A stretch of DNA of 64,000 nt from JAGPUQ01 sp963708735 (GTDB lineage: Bacteria > Pseudomonadota > Gammaproteobacteria > Pseudomonadales > Porticoccaceae). The DNA is taken from contig CAVPTW010000011.1 in NCBI GenBank assembly GCA_963708735.1, positions 1-64,000 of the forward strand, read 5' to 3'. The position numbers and the translations under genes are program-made. The notes beneath the pieces were generated by a model that was not told the DNA's origin, did no database searches, and saw only the letters and a list, made by a program, of their open reading frames with translations. Positions 8,555-17,780 of this stretch are shown here, piece after piece (the stretch's first letter is position 1; each line of letters opens with the position of its first letter).

Positions 8555-9721
8555 TCAGGACAGGCGATCGCGAAAATCCCGGTAGTCGAACTCGCGCACC
8601 AGCCGCAGCGCGTCGGTGGTGGAGTTCCAGACCGCGATCGCGGGCAAAGGGACGCCGTTGAAGGTGTTGGTCTTGACCATGGTGTAGTGGGCCATGTCGG
8701 CGAACAGCAGGCGCTGGCCGATGCGCAGCGGCGCGGCAAAGCTGTAATCCCCGATGACATCGCCGGCGAGACAGGTCTGTCCGCCCAGACGGTAGCTGTG
8801 GGGCAGCTCGCCCGCAGTGGCCGCGCCGTAGATGCGCGGCCGGTAGGGCATTTCGATCACGTCCGGCATGTGGCAGGTGGCGGAGGTGTCGAGGATGGCG
8901 AGCTCCAGATCGTTGCGCTTGAGGTCCAGCACTTCCGTCACCAGCACGCCGGCATTGAGGGCCACGGCTTCACCGGGTTCCAGATAGACCGCGACGCCGC
9001 GGCGGGCGCGGAAGTCGCGAATCAGGGCGATCAGCGCGTCCACCTGATAATCGGCGCGGGTGATGTGATGGCCGCCGCCGAAATTGACCCACTCCATCTG
9101 TGCGAGCCAAGGCGCGAACTGTGCCTCGACGGCGGCCAGGGTGCGCGCCAGCGGCGGCAGATCCTGTTCACACAGGGTATGGAAGTGCAATCCGGAGATT
9201 CCGGTGAGATCGGCGCCAGCGAAATCCTCCACCGGAATACCGAGCCGCGAGCCGGGCGCGCAGGGATCGTAGAGCGGTGTGGCGCCCTCGGAGTGACGCG
9301 GGTTCACGCGCAGGCCGAAACGCAAGCCGGGGCGGGTCGCCCGGGCGGCCAGTGCGCGCGCGCGAAAGTGCTGCCACTGACGCATGGAATTGAAGACGAC
9401 GTGGTCGGAGAGCGCGAGCACGGCGTCGAAATCCGCATCGCGATAGGCGGCGCAGAAGGTATGCACTTCGCCGCCGAATTCCTCGCGCCCCAGGCGCGCC
9501 TCGAACAGGCCGCTGGCGCAGGTGCCGGCGAGATAGCGGCGCACCAGCGGCGCTAGACTGAACATCGAAAAGGCTTTGAGCGCGAGCAGCACCTTGGCGC
9601 CGCTTTCCGTTTGCACGCGCTGCAATAGCCTGAGATTGTCCTCGAGCGCCGCCTCGTCCACCACGAAGCAGGGCGAGGGGACGCGCGCCGCGTCGAAGTC
9701 TACAAAGTGGTCGCGTGCCAC
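8555..9721 (-). CDS. nspC: carboxynorspermidine/carboxyspermidine decarboxylase
   Basis: A PLP-dependent fold-III decarboxylase (alanine-racemase-like barrel) that removes CO2 from carboxyspermidine or carboxynorspermidine, the last step of the alternative polyamine route. The 388-aa protein has the PLP lysine in VLLALKAFS (Lys49 from the chosen start), the GGGHH phosphate-binding stretch, a ATCHMPD motif supplying the active-site Cys, and the LAGDVIGDYSF / FADMAHYTMVKT blocks typical of NspC. The start is taken as GTG at 9721; it overlaps the last 22 bases of the upstream dehydrogenase gene, and no ATG exists near the conserved N-terminus. Vibrio NspC is 377 aa, so the length fits. Specificity for spermidine or norspermidine precursor depends on which diamine the cell makes. 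Confidence 0.92.
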   Translation of the reverse strand: MARDHFVDFDAARVPSPCFVVDEAALEDNLRLLQRVQTESGAKVLLALKAFSMFSLAPLVRRYLAGTCASGLFEARLGREEFGGEVHTFCAAYRDADFDAVLALSDHVVFNSMRQWQHFRARALAARATRPGLRFGLRVNPRHSEGATPLYDPCAPGSRLGIPVEDFAGADLTGISGLHFHTLCEQDLPPLARTLAAVEAQFAPWLAQMEWVNFGGGHHITRADYQVDALIALIRDFRARRGVAVYLEPGEAVALNAGVLVTEVLDLKRNDLELAILDTSATCHMPDVIEMPYRPRIYGAATAGELPHSYRLGGQTCLAGDVIGDYSFAAPLRIGQRLLFADMAHYTMVKTNTFNGVPLPAIAVWNSTTDALRLVREFDYRDFRDRLS

Positions 9722-10878
9722 GGCAGCCCATACTGGTTGAGTGCGTCCATGAAGGGGTCCGGGTCGAGCTGTTCCATGTTGAACACGCCGGCGCCCTGCC
9801 ATTTGCCGGTGAGCATCATCAGTGCTCCGATCATCGCCGGCACGCCGGTGGTGTAGGAGATCGCCTGGGAGCCCACTTCCCGGTAACAGGCTTCATGGTC
9901 GCAGATGTTGTAGACGTAGTGCGTCTCCTCGCGGCCGGCGCGGGTGCCGGTGGCGACGCAGCCGATGCAGGTGCGGCCCTTGGTGAGCGGACCCAGGCTG
10001 CCGGGGTCGGGCAGCACGGCCTTGAGAAACTGGAGCGGCACGATCTCCTGGCCGTTGTAGAGCACCGGGTCGATGCGCGTCATGCCGACGTTTTGCAGCA
10101 CTTCCAGGTGCTTCAGATAATTGTCGGAGAAGGTCATCCAGAAACGCGCGGTTTCGATTTCCGGCAGATGTTTGACCAGGGATTCCAGCTCTTCGTGGTA
10201 CATCAGAAAAATCTTGCGCGGCCCGATGCCTTCCGGGAAATCGAACTCGCGGTACACACTGAGCGGATCGGTTTCGCGCCATTGGCCGCCATCCCAGTAG
10301 CGACCCCGGGCGGTCACTTCGCGGATGTTGATTTCGGGATTGAAGTTGGTGGCGAAGGCCTGACCGTGCTCGCCCGCGTTGCAGTCGATGATGTCGAGTT
10401 CGCGGATGCGGTCGAGCTTGTGTTTGCGCAGCCAGGCGGTGAAGACATTGGTGACGCCGGGATCGAAGCCGCTGCCGAGCAGCGCCATCAGGCCGCGCTC
10501 GCGAAAGCGCTCGTGGTAGGCCCACTGCCAGGAATACTCGAACTTGGCCAGGTGGCGCGGTTCGTAGTTGGCGGTGTCGAGATAATTCACGCCGGTCGCG
10601 AGACAGGCGTCCATGATGTTCAGATCCTGATAGGGCAGCGCGACATTGATCACCAGATCGGGACGCACGCGCGCGATCAGCGCGGACAGTTGCGGGACAT
10701 CGTCGGCGTCGATTTCCGCCGTCTCGATGGGGCGCGTGAGCTGTGCCGCGATGGTGTCGCATTTGGATTTGGTGCGACTGGCCAGCACGATGTGGGAAAA
10801 CACCTCGGGCACTTGCGCGCACTTGTGAGTCACTACCTGGCCGACGCCGCCGGCTCCGATAATCAATACCCTCGCCAT
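9700..10878 (-). CDS. carboxynorspermidine/carboxyspermidine dehydrogenase (saccharopine-dehydrogenase family)
   Basis: NADPH-dependent enzyme that condenses aspartate beta-semialdehyde with a diamine (putrescine or diaminopropane) and reduces the Schiff base to carboxy(nor)spermidine. The 392-aa protein opens MARVLIIGAGGVGQVV, a Rossmann GxGGVG motif, and has the LINVALPYQDLNIMDACL and GSGFDPGVTNVF stretches of the saccharopine dehydrogenase superfamily. Start ATG with GAGGA about eight bases upstream, 14 bases after the speA stop. Flanking speA and nspC make the polyamine role much more likely than lysine metabolism; family members are often labelled Lys1 or saccharopine dehydrogenase. Which diamine is used is not visible. 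Confidence 0.9.
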   Translation of the reverse strand: MARVLIIGAGGVGQVVTHKCAQVPEVFSHIVLASRTKSKCDTIAAQLTRPIETAEIDADDVPQLSALIARVRPDLVINVALPYQDLNIMDACLATGVNYLDTANYEPRHLAKFEYSWQWAYHERFRERGLMALLGSGFDPGVTNVFTAWLRKHKLDRIRELDIIDCNAGEHGQAFATNFNPEINIREVTARGRYWDGGQWRETDPLSVYREFDFPEGIGPRKIFLMYHEELESLVKHLPEIETARFWMTFSDNYLKHLEVLQNVGMTRIDPVLYNGQEIVPLQFLKAVLPDPGSLGPLTKGRTCIGCVATGTRAGREETHYVYNICDHEACYREVGSQAISYTTGVPAMIGALMMLTGKWQGAGVFNMEQLDPDPFMDALNQYGLPWHATTL

Positions 10879-10892
10879 GGGATAGTCCTCGC

Positions 10893-12821
10893 TCAACGCT
10901 CGAAGTAGGTGTAGCCGCGCAACCCGGTGGCGTACAGCTCCACCAGTTGCTGGCGTTCGGTAGCGGTGATGTGCCCGGCGCGCACGCCCTGTTCCGCGCT
11001 GTTGCGGAATTTCTGCAACAGCGTCTGGGGGTGATACTCGACGTAGCTCAGCACGTCGGCGACGCTGTCGCCTTCGACTTCCTTGACGTAATCGAAACTG
11101 CCGTCGCCGTTGATGCGCACGCTGACGACATGGGTGTCGCCGAGCAGATTGTGGAGATCGCCGAGGGTTTCCTGATAGGCGCCGACCAGGAATGCACCCA
11201 GATAATATTCCTTGCCCTCGATGAGCGGATGCACCGGCAGCGTGTTGTTGAGTGTGCCGTCCCACGCGAAGCGGTCGATCTTGCCGTCGCAATCGCAGGT
11301 GATGTCGGCCAGGATCGCCTGGCGCGAGGGGATTTCGTCGAGGCGATGAATCGGCATGATCGGGAACACCTGGTCGATGGCCCAGATATCCGGCAGCGAC
11401 TGGAACACACTGAAGTTGCCGTAGTAGATGTCGGCGAGCGCTTCTTCCAGCCCGGCCAGTTCCGGATATTCATCTTCGTTGCCGATGATGACGGTTTTAA
11501 TACGCTGAAGAATTTCCAGCGTGACGTTTTCGGCCAGCGCGCGCGAGCGCAAGCTGATCTGGCCGCGCCGGAACAGATCCCGAATTTCGTCGCGATAGAA
11601 GAGTGCGTCGTTGTAGCACTCCTGGGCACGCTCGAGGGTAATCGACTTCAGCACGTCCCACAGGTTGTGAACGTTCTCGTGTTCGGATTCCGGCACCCGA
11701 TCGGGCAGCGCGTGCGCTTCGAAGCGGGTGACATCGAGAATGTTGAACAGCAGCACCGAACCGTAGGCGACCAGCGCGCGCCCGGATTCGGTGACGATGG
11801 TCGGATGCGGTATCTCATGGGGATCCAGAATGCTCATCACCACCTCGACGATATCGAGGCAGTACTCCTCCATCGAGTAGTTCATGCTGTGGGTGTGGCT
11901 GGAGCGGCTGCCCTCGTAGTCCACCGCGAGCCCGCCGCCGAGATCGAGATTGCCCAGCGGCGCGCCTTCGCGCACCAGGTCGACGTAGTAGCGGCAGGCT
12001 TCCATCACGCCGGTACGGATGTCGCGGATGTTGGGAATCTGCGAGCCCAGATGCACATGCAGCATTTCCATGCAGTCGAGCATGGCGTGGGCCTTGAGGG
12101 TGTCCACCAGATCGATCAGCTGCATCGAGGTCAGGCCGAAGATACTGCGATCACCGCTGGTGGCGTTCCAGTGGCCACTGACTCGGGAGGACAGCTTGAC
12201 GCGCGCGCCGATGCGCGGGCGAATGCCGGCGGCCTTGCTGCACTGGATCAGGAGCGGCAGTTCGGCGGGTGTTTCCACCACGAAAAAAATCCGGTAGCCG
12301 AGCTTTTGCGCCATCAGGCCGAGGTTGATGAACTCCTCGTCCTTGTAACCGTTGCAGACGATATAGCCGTTCATCGCTTCCAGCGTGGCGAGCGCGATCA
12401 GCAGCTCGGCCTTGCTGCCGGCTTCCAGGCCGTGGCCGAAGCGGGCGCCGAAACTCGCCACTTCATCGATGATCTGCGACTGCTGGTTGACCTTGATGGG
12501 AAACACACCGCGATAACGGCCGCGATAACCCGATTGCGCAATGGCACGGGCGAAACTCTCGTTGATCTGGGCGATCTGGGCGTCGAGCAGATTCTCGATG
12601 CGCAGCAGCACCGGCATGGGCAGGCCGCGTTCGCTCAAACCATCGACGATATCGAGCAGGTTGATGATGCCGCGCCCGCCGCCGGTTTCCGCGGTGACCT
12701 GGACAAGGCCGTCCGCGGACACCTGAAAATGGCCGGCACCCCAGTATTCGACGCCGTACAGATCGGCCGCGCGGGCGGCATTCCATTCGACGTCGTGGTT
12801 CTGGTGGGAAATGCGATTCAA
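10893..12821 (-). CDS. speA: biosynthetic arginine decarboxylase SpeA
   Basis: PLP fold-III enzyme converting arginine to agmatine, first step of putrescine synthesis. The 642-aa length matches E. coli SpeA (658 aa). The PLP lysine lies in GVFPIKVNQQ (Lys110); the HVHLGSQIPN, DLGGGLAVDYEGSRS and VTESGRALVAYGS blocks are SpeA hallmarks. The start codon is TTG at 12821 (TTG AAT CGC ATT), supported by GGGAG seven bases upstream; no ATG lies near the conserved N-terminus. Agmatine-to-putrescine enzymes (SpeB or AguA/AguB) are not in the window. The gene leads the operon speA-dehydrogenase-nspC. Confidence 0.95.
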   Translation of the reverse strand: MNRISHQNHDVEWNAARAADLYGVEYWGAGHFQVSADGLVQVTAETGGGRGIINLLDIVDGLSERGLPMPVLLRIENLLDAQIAQINESFARAIAQSGYRGRYRGVFPIKVNQQSQIIDEVASFGARFGHGLEAGSKAELLIALATLEAMNGYIVCNGYKDEEFINLGLMAQKLGYRIFFVVETPAELPLLIQCSKAAGIRPRIGARVKLSSRVSGHWNATSGDRSIFGLTSMQLIDLVDTLKAHAMLDCMEMLHVHLGSQIPNIRDIRTGVMEACRYYVDLVREGAPLGNLDLGGGLAVDYEGSRSSHTHSMNYSMEEYCLDIVEVVMSILDPHEIPHPTIVTESGRALVAYGSVLLFNILDVTRFEAHALPDRVPESEHENVHNLWDVLKSITLERAQECYNDALFYRDEIRDLFRRGQISLRSRALAENVTLEILQRIKTVIIGNEDEYPELAGLEEALADIYYGNFSVFQSLPDIWAIDQVFPIMPIHRLDEIPSRQAILADITCDCDGKIDRFAWDGTLNNTLPVHPLIEGKEYYLGAFLVGAYQETLGDLHNLLGDTHVVSVRINGDGSFDYVKEVEGDSVADVLSYVEYHPQTLLQKFRNSAEQGVRAGHITATERQQLVELYATGLRGYTYFER

Positions 12822-12934
12822 GGAAATCTCCCGGCGGCGGGAAGGCCGCGAATGGTGCAGTTAAAGTGCGGCGATTTCAAGCGCAGAAATGTGACATATG
12901 CGCAAGGAAAAACGCGCGCCGCGCGGATCGATCC

Positions 12935-14227
12935 TCAGTGAAACGGATGCCGCAGAATGATGGTTTCCACCCGGTCCGGCCCGGTGGAAATGATGTCGAT
13001 CGGAACCCCGGTGACCGCTTCGATGCGCGCAAGGTAAGCGCGCGCGGCGGTTGGCAGTTGCGCGAGTGAGGTCGCGCCGGAGGTCGAATCGCTCCAGCCC
13101 GGCAGCGTCTCGTAGACCGGCACGATGTCCGCGTAGTCGTCGGCGTGGGATGGCGATTCGATTTCCATGCCGGCGGCATTGCGATAACCGACGCAAATTT
13201 TCACCTCGGTGAGGCCGTCCAGCACATCGAGCTTGGTCAGGCAGAGCCCCGAAATACTGTTGATCCGCGCCGCGGTGCGCAGGGCGACGGCGTCGAACCA
13301 GCCGCAGCGGCGCGGCCGCCCGGTGGTGGAGCCGAACTCGTTGCCGCGCGCCGACAGATGCTTGCCGACATCGCAAAACAACTCGGTGGGAAAGGGTCCG
13401 GAACCGACGCGGGTGGTGTAGGCCTTGGTGATGCCCAGCACATAGTCGAGATAGAGCGGACCGAAGCCGCTGCCGGTGGCGGTGCCGCCGGCGGTGGTGT
13501 TCGAGGAAGTCACGAACGGGTAGGTGCCGTGGTCGATGTCGAGCAGCGAACCCTGGGCACCTTCGAACAGGATGTTTTCGCCGGCCAGCCGGGTGCGGTG
13601 CAGGCTGCTGGTGACATCGGTGAGCAGCGGGCGCAACTGCTCGGCCCAGATTTCGGCCTGAACGAGGATGGCGCTCGCATCGCATACGGCCACGTTGTAA
13701 TAGCGGCTCAGCATGAAATTGTGAAAGTCGATGAGTTCGCGCAGGCGTTCGGCGAACACTGGACCCTTGAACAGATCGCCCACGCGCAGGCCGCGCCGTG
13801 CCACCTTGTCTTCGTAGGCGGGGCCGATGCCACGCCCCGTGGTGCCGATGCGCGCCGCGCCGCGCGCCTGTTCGCGGGCGAGATCGAGCGCCACATGGCA
13901 GGGCAGGATCAGCGGACAGGCCGGCGACAGTTTGAGGCGTTCGCGCACGGGTACGCCGCGCGTTTCCAGCTCGCCCATTTCCTTGAGCAGGGCGTCGGGC
14001 GCGAGCACCACACCGTTGCCGATCAGACAGCTCACACCGGCGCGGAGAATCCCCGAGGGGATCAGATGCAGCACGGTCTTGGCACCGTCGATCACCAGTG
14101 TGTGACCAGCATTGTGGCCGCCCTGGAAGCGCACCACCACCTTGGCCTCGTCGGTGAGCAGGTCGACGATCTTGCCCTTGCCTTCGTCACCCCACTGGGT
14201 GCCGAGTACCACGACATTTTTGCCCAT
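12935..14227 (-). CDS. purA: adenylosuccinate synthetase
   Basis: Condenses IMP and aspartate using GTP, the first committed step to AMP. The 430-aa protein starts MGKNVVVLGTQWGDEGKGK, giving the catalytic Asp14 and P-loop-like GDEGKGK, with His42 in GGHNAGHT, the IGTTGRGIGPAYEDK IMP loop and TTGRPRRCGWFD further on; all expected landmarks are present and the length equals E. coli PurA (432). The start is 13 bases after the hisZ stop, so the two are co-transcribed. PurA closes the hfq-hfl cluster as in E. coli. Confidence 0.98.
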   Translation of the reverse strand: MGKNVVVLGTQWGDEGKGKIVDLLTDEAKVVVRFQGGHNAGHTLVIDGAKTVLHLIPSGILRAGVSCLIGNGVVLAPDALLKEMGELETRGVPVRERLKLSPACPLILPCHVALDLAREQARGAARIGTTGRGIGPAYEDKVARRGLRVGDLFKGPVFAERLRELIDFHNFMLSRYYNVAVCDASAILVQAEIWAEQLRPLLTDVTSSLHRTRLAGENILFEGAQGSLLDIDHGTYPFVTSSNTTAGGTATGSGFGPLYLDYVLGITKAYTTRVGSGPFPTELFCDVGKHLSARGNEFGSTTGRPRRCGWFDAVALRTAARINSISGLCLTKLDVLDGLTEVKICVGYRNAAGMEIESPSHADDYADIVPVYETLPGWSDSTSGATSLAQLPTAARAYLARIEAVTGVPIDIISTGPDRVETIILRHPFH

Positions 14228-14239
14228 GATGTCCTTCAG

Positions 14240-15463
14240 TCAGTCCGGCTCTGCCTGCGCGCGCGCAGGTTCGATCTGAAAAGTCCCGTCGCGCCAGATC
14301 AGGACGCGATCGCAATGAAGTTCGGCCAGGTCCGGCGCCTGACCGGGAAACCCGCATATCACCCGTTCACCGGCGGCGCGCAGGCGCGCCACCGCGGCGG
14401 CGCGCTCCGGTGCGGCGGCGCCGGTTACGGAGGTGGTGTCCTCTATCGCGGCAAAAATCCCGGGCGCGACCGGTGCGGCGGGCGCCACCAGATCGCACAG
14501 AAAGCCCAGGTCGATGCCAAAGCCGGTCGCCGGGCGGGCACGTCCGAACTGGGCGCCCACATGGTCGTAGCGGCCGCCATGACCCACCGCCGCCGGAGTA
14601 CCCGCGGTATAGGCCGCGAACACGATACCGGTGTGGTAGTGGTAGCCGCGCAATTCCCCCAGATCCAGGAACAGCGTGAGATCGGGGCGCCGTTCCTGGA
14701 GCGCGCGCACCGCCTGGCGCAATTCGTCGAGCGCCCGTTGCACCGCGGCGGGCGCGCTCGCCAGTTCATGGACCGCGCGTTGCAGGACCGCGGGGTCGCC
14801 GCACAGGCCGGGCAGCGCCGTCAGCATGCGGGCGAGATCCGCGTCGTGGACATGGGCGGCGATCCAGGCCGGCAGCGTCGCATCCTTCTGCTGCAACAGC
14901 TCGAACAGCTCGCGCTTGTGGGCCGGTTCGATGGTCAGTTGTTCTTCGAGGCCGCGGTAGATGCCCACATGGCCCAGATCCAGATGCAGCTCTGCGAGTC
15001 CGGCGCGGGTCAGGGTTTCCGCCAAGAGGGCGATCACTTCCAGATCCGCTTCCAGGCCGGGCTCGCCGAACAGTTCGACGCCGATCTGGATCGGCGAGCG
15101 CGATTCCAGCGGGCTGCGCGGGCGCGTGTAGAGCACCTGACCTGCGTAGCACAGGCGGGTCGGATACTCCCGGTGCAGGCTGTGGGCGTCCATACGTGCT
15201 GCCTGGGGCGTGATGTCGGCGCGCACGCCCATCATGCGACCGCTCAACTGGTCGGTGATCTTGAACGTGATCAGGTCCAGGTCCGATCCGGAACCACTGA
15301 ACAATGACGCAGTGAATTCCGCGAGCGGCGGGATCACCAGGTCATAACCCCAGGTGTGGTACAGGTCGAGCAAACGGCGCCGCAGCCGCTCAACCTTGAG
15401 GGCGCGATCCGGGAGGATGTCTTCGATCCCGTCGGGCAGCAGCCAGCGATCAGTGGAGTCCAT
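14240..15463 (-). CDS. hisZ: ATP phosphoribosyltransferase regulatory subunit HisZ
   Basis: A histidyl-tRNA-synthetase-like protein without aminoacylation activity that assembles with the short form of HisG and confers activity and histidine feedback on the first step of histidine synthesis. The 407-aa protein begins with a catalytic-core-like stretch (WLLPDGIEDILPDRA) and has motif-2-like GQVLYTRPRSPLESR, plus GHGGRYDHVGAQFG and ATGFGIDL near the C-terminus. HisZ between hflC and purA is typical of non-enteric gammaproteobacteria and betaproteobacteria and implies a short HisG elsewhere. ATG at 15463 is chosen over GTG at 15472 because GGTGA sits seven bases before it. Confidence 0.93.
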   Translation of the reverse strand: MDSTDRWLLPDGIEDILPDRALKVERLRRRLLDLYHTWGYDLVIPPLAEFTASLFSGSGSDLDLITFKITDQLSGRMMGVRADITPQAARMDAHSLHREYPTRLCYAGQVLYTRPRSPLESRSPIQIGVELFGEPGLEADLEVIALLAETLTRAGLAELHLDLGHVGIYRGLEEQLTIEPAHKRELFELLQQKDATLPAWIAAHVHDADLARMLTALPGLCGDPAVLQRAVHELASAPAAVQRALDELRQAVRALQERRPDLTLFLDLGELRGYHYHTGIVFAAYTAGTPAAVGHGGRYDHVGAQFGRARPATGFGIDLGFLCDLVAPAAPVAPGIFAAIEDTTSVTGAAAPERAAAVARLRAAGERVICGFPGQAPDLAELHCDRVLIWRDGTFQIEPARAQAEPD

Positions 15464-15506
15464 CGTTGTCACCGTCAGATCAGGTTCGGACCGAGGCGTG
15501 CGCGGG

Positions 15507-15602
15507 TCATTGCGCCAGGGATGGCTGCACTGTGGCGAACTTCCGGATACCCGCGATACCCGGTAGCAGGCGCAGCACCTGCGAAAGTTCGTGCCCCCTC
15601 AT
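15507..15602 (-). CDS. candidate 31-aa small ORF upstream of hisZ
   Basis: Between the hflC terminator and hisZ, an ATG preceded by a strong GGAGGG at eight bases opens a 31-codon frame starting MRGHELSQVLRL and ending in TGA 43 bases before hisZ. It has no run of His codons, so it is not an obvious histidine attenuator leader. It could be a translated leader peptide or chance; the good ribosome site is the only support. Confidence 0.3.
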   Translation of the reverse strand: MRGHELSQVLRLLPGIAGIRKFATVQPSLAQ

Positions 15603-15645
15603 GCCAATCGCCCTCCGCAACGGTTTCCGGCCATGGGCCACCGGC

Positions 15646-15670
15646 AAAAAAAAACCGGGCAGCCCCGGTT
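15646..15670 (-). terminator. Rho-independent terminator after hflC
   Basis: On the minus strand the stem AACCGGG-loop-CCCGGTT is followed directly by an uninterrupted run of about nine T. It lies 46 bases after the hflC stop and should separate hfq-hflXKC from hisZ-purA, so the latter pair probably has its own promoter in the roughly 180 bases that remain. Confidence 0.88.
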
Positions 15671-15715
15671 GCGGGATGCTAGCACTTCCGGTCGGATCAT
15701 GTCGCCCGCGCGGCC

Positions 15716-16597
15716 TCACTTTTTCGAGCCGTCAGGCGTCTTCAGGTAGCGGAAAAAATCGCTGTCGGGCTCCAGGACCAGCACGCCGTTGCGATCGGTC
15801 AGCGCTGCGCGATAGGCCTTGAGACTGCGCGTGAACGCGTAAAACTCCGGGTCGCGCTGGTAGGCGGTCGCGTAGATGCGCGCGGCGGTGGCATCGCCTT
15901 CGCCGCGGGTCTGCTCGGCTTCGCCATAGGCATTGGCTGCGATGATCGTCACCTGACGATCCGCTTCCGCGCGAATTTTTTCGGCGGCCTCCAGGCCGAT
16001 GGCGCGCAATTCCTGCGCTTCCTTGTCGCGCTCGGCAGCCATGCGCTGGAAGACCTGGTCGCTGACCTCCGGGGGCAGATCGATGCGCCGCACGCGTACA
16101 TCCAACACTTCCACGCCGAGGGATTTCTTGACCGAGTCGCTCAGGGTTTTGGTCATGTTCAGCATCAGCTGGTCGCGCTCTCCGGACACCACCTCGTGCA
16201 GGGTGCGGGTGCCGAACTCGTTGCGCAGACCATCGTTGATGCGATCCGCAAGACGGCTTTGGGTGGCCAGTTCGACGCCGCCGGTGGCCTTGTAATAGGT
16301 TTCCACGTCGGCGATGCGCCATTTGGCGAAGGAGTCGACGATCAGGCGTTTGCGCTCAATGGTGAAAAAACTCTCGGCTGCTCCGTCTACTGTCAGTACG
16401 CGCGCATCGAATTTCTTGACCTGGTTGATGATGGGCAGTTTCCAGTGAATTCCCGGAGGAATATCCGGCCTCACGATGCGACCAAACTGCAGCATGAGGG
16501 CGCGCTCGGTTTCCTTGACGACGAACATCGAACTGCTCAGGAGGATCGCGAGCAGTGCCAGCCCCATCAAGGCCATCATGGTCTTACGGTCCGTCAT
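15716..16597 (-). CDS. hflC: HflC, membrane modulator of FtsH
   Basis: A 293-aa SPFH/prohibitin-domain protein anchored in the inner membrane by one N-terminal segment (about residues 8-27, rich in Leu, Ile and Ser) with the bulk in the periplasm. HflK and HflC form a large cage around FtsH and restrict its substrate access. Characteristic stretches are FVVKETERALMLQFGR, PGIHWKLPIINQV, and a coiled region ERDKEAQELRAIGLEAAEKIRAEAD. The ATG overlaps the hflK stop as ATGA. Length matches the E. coli protein (334) less some C-terminal residues. Confidence 0.94.
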   Translation of the reverse strand: MTDRKTMMALMGLALLAILLSSSMFVVKETERALMLQFGRIVRPDIPPGIHWKLPIINQVKKFDARVLTVDGAAESFFTIERKRLIVDSFAKWRIADVETYYKATGGVELATQSRLADRINDGLRNEFGTRTLHEVVSGERDQLMLNMTKTLSDSVKKSLGVEVLDVRVRRIDLPPEVSDQVFQRMAAERDKEAQELRAIGLEAAEKIRAEADRQVTIIAANAYGEAEQTRGEGDATAARIYATAYQRDPEFYAFTRSLKAYRAALTDRNGVLVLEPDSDFFRYLKTPDGSKK

Positions 16598-17739
16598 TGG
16601 CGGCCCTCCCGTCGCGGCGTGGTGGTGGTGGTGGTGACCTGGCGGCGGAGCACATCGGCAGCGCGGTTCGCGACGTCGTTGATTTGCTGGTTGTTCAGTA
16701 CCCGTTCCGCGGTGGTTGCGCCGGCCCCATCGGTCTTGGTGAGCTTGTCGATGGGCAGATAGAGCATGTTGCCGCCGGTTTTTACGTCCACAATCACTTT
16801 GGGCGTGTCGGCCATGACGTCTTCAAGGGTTTCCATGTAGAGACGCTGGCGGGTTACCGCGGGTGCTTTCTGGTATTCGGCGAGGAGTCGCTCGAAGCGC
16901 TGCGCCTCCCCGGTAGCTTCGACGGCGACCTTTTCCTTGTAGGCGCTGGCTTCCGCGAGGGTACGCTGGGCGTGTCCGCGCGCTTCCGGAACCACGCCGT
17001 TGGCGTAGGATTGGGCTTCGTTGATAACCTGCTCGCGATACTCGCGCGCCTTGACGACGTTGTCGTAGGCGGCGCGCACCGGTGCTGGCGGCTTGGCCTC
17101 CTGGATGTTGACCTTGACCACATGGAGGCCAGTGCCATATTGGTCCAGATAGCTCTGCAAGCGTTCCGCGACGGCAATACTCAGATCGCCGCGGCCGGTG
17201 GAAATCACCGCATCGAATTTGGCGTTGCCAACCTCGTGGCGGACGGCGCTGTCGGTCGCTTCCCGCAGGCCCAGTTCGGGATCCCTGACATTGAGCACAT
17301 AGGCCTTGGCGTCGCTCACGTTGTACTGCACGGTCAGTGGCAGTTCGACGATGTTCTCGTCCTCGGTAAGCATATCGTTGCGCGGCTCCGTTTCGTAGCG
17401 CCGCTCGGTGGTAACCGCCACCTTGGTCACCTGGTCGATCAGGCGCGGGCGCCAGTGCAGCCCTTCGCCCGTAAGTTCGCTGAATTTGCCGAAGCGCAGC
17501 ACGACCGCCTGCTCCTGTGCATCGACCTGATACCAGCCCAGTGCAAACCACAGGACCGCAATGGCCACCAGCCCCATCAACAGGCGGCCGCGGCCCAGCC
17601 CCTTGTCGCCGCCACCGCCGCCAAGCGCACGGTTCAGGCGATCGGAAAGGCGTTTCAATACGGCTTCCAGATCCGAGGGCGTGTTTTTCTTGCCGCTGCC
17701 CCACGGATCCCGACCGTCGCCGGGTTCATTCCAGGCCAT
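16594..17739 (-). CDS. hflK: HflK, membrane modulator of FtsH
   Basis: Partner of HflC in the FtsH-associated cage. The 381-aa protein starts MAWNEPGDGRDPWGSGKK with the Gly/Asp/Trp-rich N-terminal tail typical of HflK, has one membrane segment (LLMGLVAIAVLWFALGWYQVD) at about residues 53-73 and then the SPFH domain beginning EQAVVLRFGKF. The C-terminus is Thr-rich (six consecutive Thr). GGAG lies eight bases before the ATG at 17739, which fixes the start. Downstream hflC overlaps by four bases. Confidence 0.95.
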   Translation of the reverse strand: MAWNEPGDGRDPWGSGKKNTPSDLEAVLKRLSDRLNRALGGGGGDKGLGRGRLLMGLVAIAVLWFALGWYQVDAQEQAVVLRFGKFSELTGEGLHWRPRLIDQVTKVAVTTERRYETEPRNDMLTEDENIVELPLTVQYNVSDAKAYVLNVRDPELGLREATDSAVRHEVGNAKFDAVISTGRGDLSIAVAERLQSYLDQYGTGLHVVKVNIQEAKPPAPVRAAYDNVVKAREYREQVINEAQSYANGVVPEARGHAQRTLAEASAYKEKVAVEATGEAQRFERLLAEYQKAPAVTRQRLYMETLEDVMADTPKVIVDVKTGGNMLYLPIDKLTKTDGAGATTAERVLNNQQINDVANRAADVLRRQVTTTTTTPRREGRQ

Positions 17740-17780
17740 GGTTAACTCCAGCTTGTTGGGTCGCCGTGCGCGCACAGCGG

